This document shows, piece after piece, positions 58,291 to 64,000 of a stretch of 64,000 nt of DNA. The notes under the pieces were generated by a model. That model worked only from the letters and a program-made list of their open reading frames with translations, had not been told where the DNA came from and did not search any database. Within the stretch, counting starts at the first letter, position 1; each line of letters starts with the position of its first letter. The stretch is from Telopea speciosissima. Lineage: Eukaryota > Streptophyta > Magnoliopsida > Proteales > Proteaceae. A program made the position numbers and the translations under genes. The stretch spans positions 21,137,542 to 21,201,541 of the forward strand of contig NC_057924.1 of the NCBI RefSeq assembly GCF_018873765.1, written 5' to 3'.

Positions 58291-60979
58291 TCAAAACTGT
58301 GAGGCATTAGTGAATCCATCTCCATGCTTATATATGACATCCATCATACGCGTAAGATTGAGAATCCGCATCAGAAATGACACTGGGACAATAGTCGGTT
58401 TGATGCACCCTTCATTTATATCTTTCGATGCATTCTCTATTCTTCTTTTAAACTCATCACATGCCTCTTGTTCGGTGACACCATGTTGTTTCATGTAGCA
58501 CTCAACACTCAAACAAACTTGTCCTCTCTCTTGCTCCATCTTTAAATAACATTAGAATTGAATCAATGTTAGGATCATAATCGATTCGTTATCACCTCCA
58601 ATTCCTGCCCGCTCCAATTTCCTCCAATCCCTCACATAGGAGCAGAAATGACCACCTTACCCACTGCCCGAACACACTGCCCAAGGTGGGGTAGGGTGGT
58701 CATTTATACTCCTATGTGAGGGATTGGAGGGAATTGGAGCGGGGAGCGAATTGGAGGTGATAAAAATTCATCATAATCCACCTAACTTTTTCAAAACATT
58801 AAAAAAAGATTCCAATTTTTTAAACCAGAAACCGAACCAATTTACTTTGATTAGCTTTTAAATGGCTAGTTGTGATTTTGGTTCAAAATTGACATACTTA
58901 TTTTTTATACCAGTGTGTTGTCAATAATGTATACTAGCTAAAACTGTGTCATGCAGTGTGTGGTAGTCTTTATTTACCTTGTGGGACACAATATCATCCA
59001 TAAGCCGGCTTATTAAGGCTGAAGCCCTAACAAGTTTAGGATTATCAATTATCCAGTCTAATGCCTCCTTTGTCACAATAATATCTGCCATGCCGCCAAT
59101 TAGGACGGAGGATGTGACTGTTAACATAGGGTAACCACTGGAGGTCAATGTAATTCCCATATACTCTTCGAATGTTGGAATGTATCCTTCATTAAACCAT
59201 TTGGCTTCTATGAAATAGGCTCTGACCTCTTTCTTCATCTGTAATATAAAACCAAACAAACATGATTATAATTAATTAGGCCCGTTTTTTAACATTTTAG
59301 AAGTTGTTAGCTAGATTAATCTATGAAATCAACTGGTTAATCAAATTGGTAGAAACGAAATTGTTACTACAGGTGACACAGTACTCACTACTTTTATTGC
59401 ATAATTAAGTCGATAAGATTGCCCATCTTCCTTTCTCAGTTCTTGCTTGATTTCATTGTAAACATCTAGGAGTGTAGAATAAAGCACTTTCATGTATTCG
59501 GGAAGTTGATCCATGCCGCTTATTATGTCCCACCTGAAAATTTGATGAGCATTCCATTCAAAGCATTAATGAATGAAGCAGTACAGTTCACTTTAATTAA
59601 ATCAGCAAAGTGAAAACAATATACATAGTACTCAACTAAAGACATATGTATATATCATCGATAGATCAAACCTTTCAATTGCATTTGGGAAGAGGTTGAG
59701 TTCTTCTAATGTGCCATACACATCATAGGTATCATCTAAGATTGAAGTCAATGCTATAACTTTGGTTAACATCATTCTAGCAAGATAGTAATTTGGCTCA
59801 AAGTACACCCCCACTATCCAAAAATAGCATTCGTCTCTCACATAAGGGAGCTTAGTTGCAAACTCCAATTCTTTCCACCAACTGCGCGCATTAATTAATA
59901 GGGTATATGAACATGACTATTGCTCATAATAAATATATGCCTAGAAAAAGTCGGTCTCTCGCATTAAGGGAGCTTAGTTGCAAACTCCAATTCTTTCCAG
60001 CATCTGCATTAATTAACAGGGTATATGAACATGACTATTGCTCATAATAAATATATGCCTAGAAGTATATATGTATCAAACCACAAAAAAAGAGAAACAC
60101 ATAGAATAAACCCACCTTGAGAGTTGGCTTAGCTCCTGCTTGTGAATTGACTGCAGTGAATTGAAATCCAATTGTGCAAACTTCAACAGAGTCTCATTCT
60201 TTGTCTCCATTTCTTCATAAACAGATATGTAATGCCTTGTTTCTAATCTTGGCATGCCCTTGTGGAGGGGCTGTTTCAAAGCATGCATCACTTGTTTTGC
60301 AAGAGGAAGCTTTATATCATGATGATCATGAATAACTATAGATTTAAGGTGACTGGTTGTGAAAGCCAGAGCTTCATCTAGAATGTCTTCTCCATGTACC
60401 CTGAGATGTGTAGCTTCATACAAGCATAGCAAGCCAGGCACATCTTTAATTAAGTCATCCTTGAAGCTGCCTTTATTGTTCTTGAACCAATTGAAAGCAT
60501 CTGCAAGGTGGACACTCAATAGTGAGATGACCATAGACATATATACCAAAATGGTTAAATTGGATGGTCTAATTAATTTCCAATCAAGAAAAGGTGAGAG
60601 AGGAATATGTACTTACTGCAGGAGACATTATACCCTTGTTGTCTAAGTAATCGAAACCATAAAGGGATGGTGTAAAGATCGTTTCCATAAAAACCATGAT
60701 AAGGGGGTGCATCCTTCATCTGGTCTAGTACCTCCTCTATCTCTCCTTCAAAGTGGCATGCCACACCAAGCCGTTGTAATGAATCAATAAAGTTCAATTT
60801 GCTTGAAGGATCATAATTGGCATCAACCCGTAGCATTGTCCTTACTTCTTCTTTCAACTCTTCAACATGTTCAGGACAAGCATCATCATCTACCTGCAAA
60901 ATAAAGTGTTCTTTGTTTTCACTCTTGTACAAGGAAACAAAAAATTTTAAACTATATATAATACATAGACCACATAGCT

Positions 60980-61024
<45 letters not shown>

Positions 61025-61177
61025 AGTGCAACATACCATATCATCAGGAGCATATTTGAGGAATCGCTCACCCCAGATGCTAGGATGGAAATTTGCAAAG
61101 CGACGGATGATCTTTGGTTTTGCATTTTGAAGCAAATACTGGTGGGCAGCAGGAGCTAAAGAAGGTAAGTCAAACAT
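58291..61177 (-). CDS. Sesquiterpene synthase (TPS-a type, 7 exons)
   Basis: The exons on the - strand are 61177-61037, 60893-60617, 60500-60116, 59881-59672, 59533-59389, 59238-58978 and 58539-58291. All junctions are GT-AG and the phases agree, giving 555 codons. The protein has RRx8W at residues 25-35, the Mg-binding DDTYD at 317-321 and the second metal motif DDxxSxxxE at 467-475. There is no transit peptide, so a cytosolic enzyme using farnesyl diphosphate is expected; germacrene-type products are typical of the clade but cannot be predicted. Two oddities bear on activity. The RDR motif upstream of DDTYD reads VRDECYF, three residues shorter than usual with the second Arg missing. The last exon ends TNASQF, while the familiar tail ([13 protein letters not shown]) is encoded in the next frame just after it. 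Intron 6 contains a MITE and intron 3 a partial copy of exon 4. Confidence 0.9.
58592..58760. mobile_element. Palindromic MITE, copy 2, in terpene synthase intron 6
   Basis: The 169-bp inverted repeat starts TCACCTCCAATTCC and ends GAATTGGAGGTGA, with CCAATCCCTCACATAG mirrored inside. TA is found on both sides. It is closely similar to 43676-43832. Confidence 0.88.
59835..60067. repeat. Tandem duplication of about 122 bp covering the start of exon 4
   Basis: GGGAGCTTAGTTGCAAACTCC occurs at 59846 and 59968, and CATGACTATTGCTCATAATA follows each. The copy farther from exon 4 lies in intron 3 and keeps a possible acceptor (TGCAG before ATGCTGGAAAG), but its reading frame ends in a stop after a few codons. 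Confidence 0.9.
60979..61024. repeat. (CT)n(CA)n microsatellite in terpene synthase intron 1
   Basis: About 12 CT units are followed by about 11 CA units. The tract lies near the donor side of the intron. Confidence 0.9.
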
Positions 61178-61750
61178 CTTCCTAATAACACAAATATGAG
61201 ATAGGAACCAAAATGGGGTTTCTTCAAATTAAAGCGCAACTGTGGGATATCAAGTATGTTTGTGATCTGTTACATAATCAAGTTTGGGTCATGAGTCATG
61301 ACTCTCTTCTAAGAATCTGAAGATGGAGAAAAGACAAGACTACAAACAACTGCAAATGTGTATTCTTTCATTTTTCTAAGATTCCAATTTGATTTCTAGG
61401 GTTCTTGCTGATTGTACGTGGTGGCTTTTAGGAAAAACTCTCTTTCATGCATATAACACGACCTCTTTTTTCTTTTAGGTAAATTCATGACCTCTTAATT
61501 GTGAGGAGTTGGTTTGTAATTATCCTTTGATGTTAAAATAGAGAGGCATGTATTGAAAGAAGACTAACACCTCACGATAAAGAATTCATGAGTTTACATT
61601 TACATTTGGGTTTTAAATGTGGTTAATTGATTCATCCAAATATCCAAATAAAATGATTTTTATATTTTGTTTTATCATACTTAAATTTGGTTTGAAAATG
61701 AGCTTATTTACCATTAAAATAGTTCTCAAATTTCATACCATTTAAAATTA

Positions 61751-61894
61751 GGGAAAGAGAACACTACTTGGGTGTGTCGCACCCCAGGAATATTTGCCTT
61801 AATTTCTATGGAGGCACGACGATCATTTTACGCACCCCTGTGTCTGGGCTCAGGGGCAGCACACTGCACGTGCCCAGGTAGCTTTTTTTCTCCC
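61751..61894. mobile_element. 144-bp Mutator-like MITE
   Basis: The ends are GGGAAAGAGAACACTACTTG and the inverted CAGGTAGCTTTTTTTCTCCC, with an exact 9-bp target duplication TTAAAATTA at 61742-61750 and 61895-61903. It is about 570 bp upstream of the terpene synthase start. Confidence 0.88.
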
Positions 61895-61903
61895 TTAAAA
61901 TTA

Positions 61904-62154
61904 TTTGAAAATTACTTTAAAATGTCTATGAAATCACTCAATTTGGATTTTTGGGGTCTAACACATTAGCTTGAAGTTTAAACAAATACAAGTAGTTGGG
62001 TCAGGCCTAACCCGGTACAAAACAAAACCGGCCAACCTAAAGGCCTTTGTAGAATAATTCTAATTTGACTATGAATTAATGGACTAGATTCTACGCTCAA
62101 CGAGCTCGATTCGATGCCAAGCAAGGCTTCTTCGTCGTGGACGAGCCTCTTTAT
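61904..62154. other. No gene seen
   Basis: Short intergenic stretch between two MITEs with no recognisable signal. Confidence 0.5.
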
Positions 62155-62162
62155 GCTATCAG

Positions 62163-62597
62163 TAGGCCTGTAAACGGATCGGATTCGGCTCGGATACTGA
62201 TCGGATGTAATCGGATTTGGATATTTTCTGGTCGAATATGGATACCTCTAAACAGATTCGGATGGATTCGGATGCGGATCGAATTTGAATTTTTGGCCAT
62301 CCGTTTACACCTCTGCCTTGTGTAACTCGAACCTTCCTCCCCCTAGTGGATACAATTCACTCTCAATCCATAATTTTAGATCATGATTCTCTTTTCCTCA
62401 TATTCTAGAACCTTTGAATCTTCAAAAACCCCAAAGATCGTTATTTATTTAATTTTTTATAATTAAATATTCGGATTCGGATTTCTATCGAAATATTCGG
62501 ATTTTTTTTCCGGATATCTCTAAACGAATACGGATGCCCCTAAACGGATACGGATACGAATCGAATTCGAATTTTTGATTATTCATTTACAACTCTA
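62163..62597. mobile_element. Non-autonomous hAT-type element
   Basis: The ends are TAGGCCTGTAAACGG and the inverted CATTTACAACTCTA. The flanks GCTATCAG (62155-62162) and GTTGTCAG (62598-62605) match at 6 of 8 bases. The interior is rich in CGGATTCGGAT / ATCCGTT-type repeats and has no transposase. Confidence 0.8.
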
Positions 62598-63009
62598 GTT
62601 GTCAGAGTCCATTATAGATCGATAACCTCATGGGATAGTGACTCAACAAGCACTGCGATTTGATCTACGTTGAATGAGCCTGTGTTGACATTGAGCATGC
62701 TTTCTTTGACGCATACTTTACGTCGAAGTTAATCAATGCTTTAGATGTCAAACAGATACACAAAAAATGACAAATTCTACGTTTTTGAAGAAAATTGAAC
62801 TCTTGTTTTTCACGAGATATGATTCATCATCACTGTACTCATGGGAGTAATTAACATCCAAATTCATTTCTTGGATGCCAAGGAAGTCTTTGGGTCGTAA
62901 TTAACATCCAAAAGGGCAAAAAATCAAAGGCCGCCAAGCTATGCGGCGCAGGCGCCTAAACATAAGAAGAGTGTAATGCAGACCGCCCCACCCCACGTGA
63001 AATAAAAAA

Positions 63010-63433
63010 AGGGAAAAATACATGATTCGCTACTTTTGGGTTTTCATTTACAGAAGTGTCCACCCTATGTTTTAGTTAACAAAAATAGACAAAAAGAAGT
63101 TTAGTTTTACAAAACTAGACAAAACAGTGACTCTCCTTCCTTCCTCGACAGCTCCCCTCTGAAAAAGTCTCTCTTTTTTTTTCCTCTGTTACTTGGGATA
63201 GCAGGGAATGGCGGTGGCTGGGACAAGGGTAGGGTTGCAGGGAACGGAGGATGCCTGGGCGAGAAGACAATGATAGGGGTAAAAATGTCTAAAAAAATAA
63301 GTGTGGGAGGGAGAGACTATTTTGTCCAGTTTTGTAAACCTTAACTTGTTTTTATCTATTTTTGTTAACTCAAACATAAGGTGGACAGTTTTGTAAATGA
63401 AAATCCAAAAGTAGCTAATCATGTAATTTTTTC
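63010..63433. mobile_element. Mutator-like MITE, about 424 bp
   Basis: The left end GGGAAAAATACATGATTCGC is mirrored at the right end (AATCATGTAATTTTTTC), and the inverted repeats share CTACTTTTGG, TTTTCATTTAC and GTTAACAAAAATAGA over about 110 bp. AATAAAAAA lies at 63001-63009 and 63434-63442, a 9-bp duplication, though low in complexity. Confidence 0.82.
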
Positions 63434-63778
63434 AATAAAAAATCCTACAATTTTTTGATGTCCCCATGCACGCTCTATTGATCCCCACGTTGGTGTACGA
63501 GCATATAGCTTGGCAGTGATTCCCATCCAAAATAAAAACTACATCTTAAAAGTATCATTACTAAAAAGGTATGGAATTTAATAAGTTTATACAATCATGT
63601 TGGATAATGATTGCAAAAATTTCATTTTCAAGTTTAAAAATTTTTATTTCCCTTGTAATCATACGGATAAAGTTACAAAGGTTTTGTTCCTGTTTTGTTT
63701 ATTTTTTTTGGGTAATGTTCCTATTGTTTAAACCTAACGAAGTCAGAATTCATCATGTATTGATTCGTCAATGCCATA

Positions 63779-64000
63779 TAGGGGCAAAATAAGGCGGGCT
63801 TGGATTGGGCCAGGTTTTTTAAAACCCTAGCTCAACTCTAAGTCCTCTTAGCTCAACCCAACATTTTTTTTACTTATATTTCTATAAATACGATAAAAAC
63901 TGCGAATTTTAAAGGATGAAATATTTTATGCAAAAAAAATTAATCATTTATAATAAAAAAAAAGAAGAAAAAATTACTTAGACCCCCCTTGTATTATGGC
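63779..64000. mobile_element. Left end of another hAT-type element, cut by the window
   Basis: TAGGGGCAAAATAAGGCGGGC followed by GGATTGGGCC and TAGCTCAACTC phrases resembles the end of the element at 1394-2020. The other end lies outside the window. Confidence 0.5.

Overview
This window is plant nuclear DNA, from a flowering plant that is probably a eudicot or other non-grass angiosperm. The evidence is spliced genes with GT-AG introns, a seven-exon sesquiterpene synthase, an L-type lectin receptor kinase relic, an SKU5-like oxidase relic, a CEP peptide precursor, and plant-type hAT, Mutator, LINE, SINE, Copia and caulimovirid sequences. The species cannot be named from the sequence. No tRNA, rRNA or CRISPR locus was seen.

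Only two genes are convincingly complete across all their exons. One is a ten-exon PDCD2/MYND zinc-finger gene on the + strand (16231-23123, 415 codons; predicted ribosomal-protein chaperone). The other is a seven-exon TPS-a type sesquiterpene synthase on the - strand (61177-58291, 555 codons). The synthase lacks the second Arg of its RDR motif and its normal C-terminal tail is shifted out of frame. Most other coding signals are fragments: LINE ORF2 tail (3411-4500), an LRR receptor-like protein piece (26151-25777), a FAR1/MULE-transposase pseudogene (27061-29450), an L-type lectin receptor kinase relic (49203-48050), two halves of an SKU5-like multicopper oxidase (52289-53247 and 54915-55545) with a frameshifted CEP precursor between them, and a few unrecognised ORFs.

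Layout. 1-10 kb: repeats, including a palindrome, two hAT-type elements, a LINE tail and the 3' LTR of a Copia-like element carrying a nested hAT. 10-16 kb: low-complexity, probably Mutator-derived DNA. 16-23 kb: the PDCD2 gene, whose eighth intron holds a hAT MITE and a 1957-bp Mutator-like element that itself contains a 621-bp hAT element; every insertion has a readable target-site duplication. 23-32 kb: hAT, SINE, LRR piece, FAR1 pseudogene and a 48-bp coding-like tandem repeat. 32-39.7 kb: an endogenous caulimovirid locus made of two head-to-head pieces plus a third scrap; all reading frames are broken. 39.8-43.6 kb: an unrecognised acidic-protein locus and several tandem arrays. 43.9-45.5 kb: a 1550-bp Pack-MULE with perfect 9-bp target duplication that has captured a signal-peptide exon. 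46-58 kb: gene relics, SINEs and MITEs. 58-61 kb: terpene synthase. 61-64 kb: small MULE and hAT elements.

The window reads as gene-poor and heavily invaded by DNA transposons, and most of the firm structural calls rest on exact target-site duplications. Family names come from recalled motifs, not from database searches.
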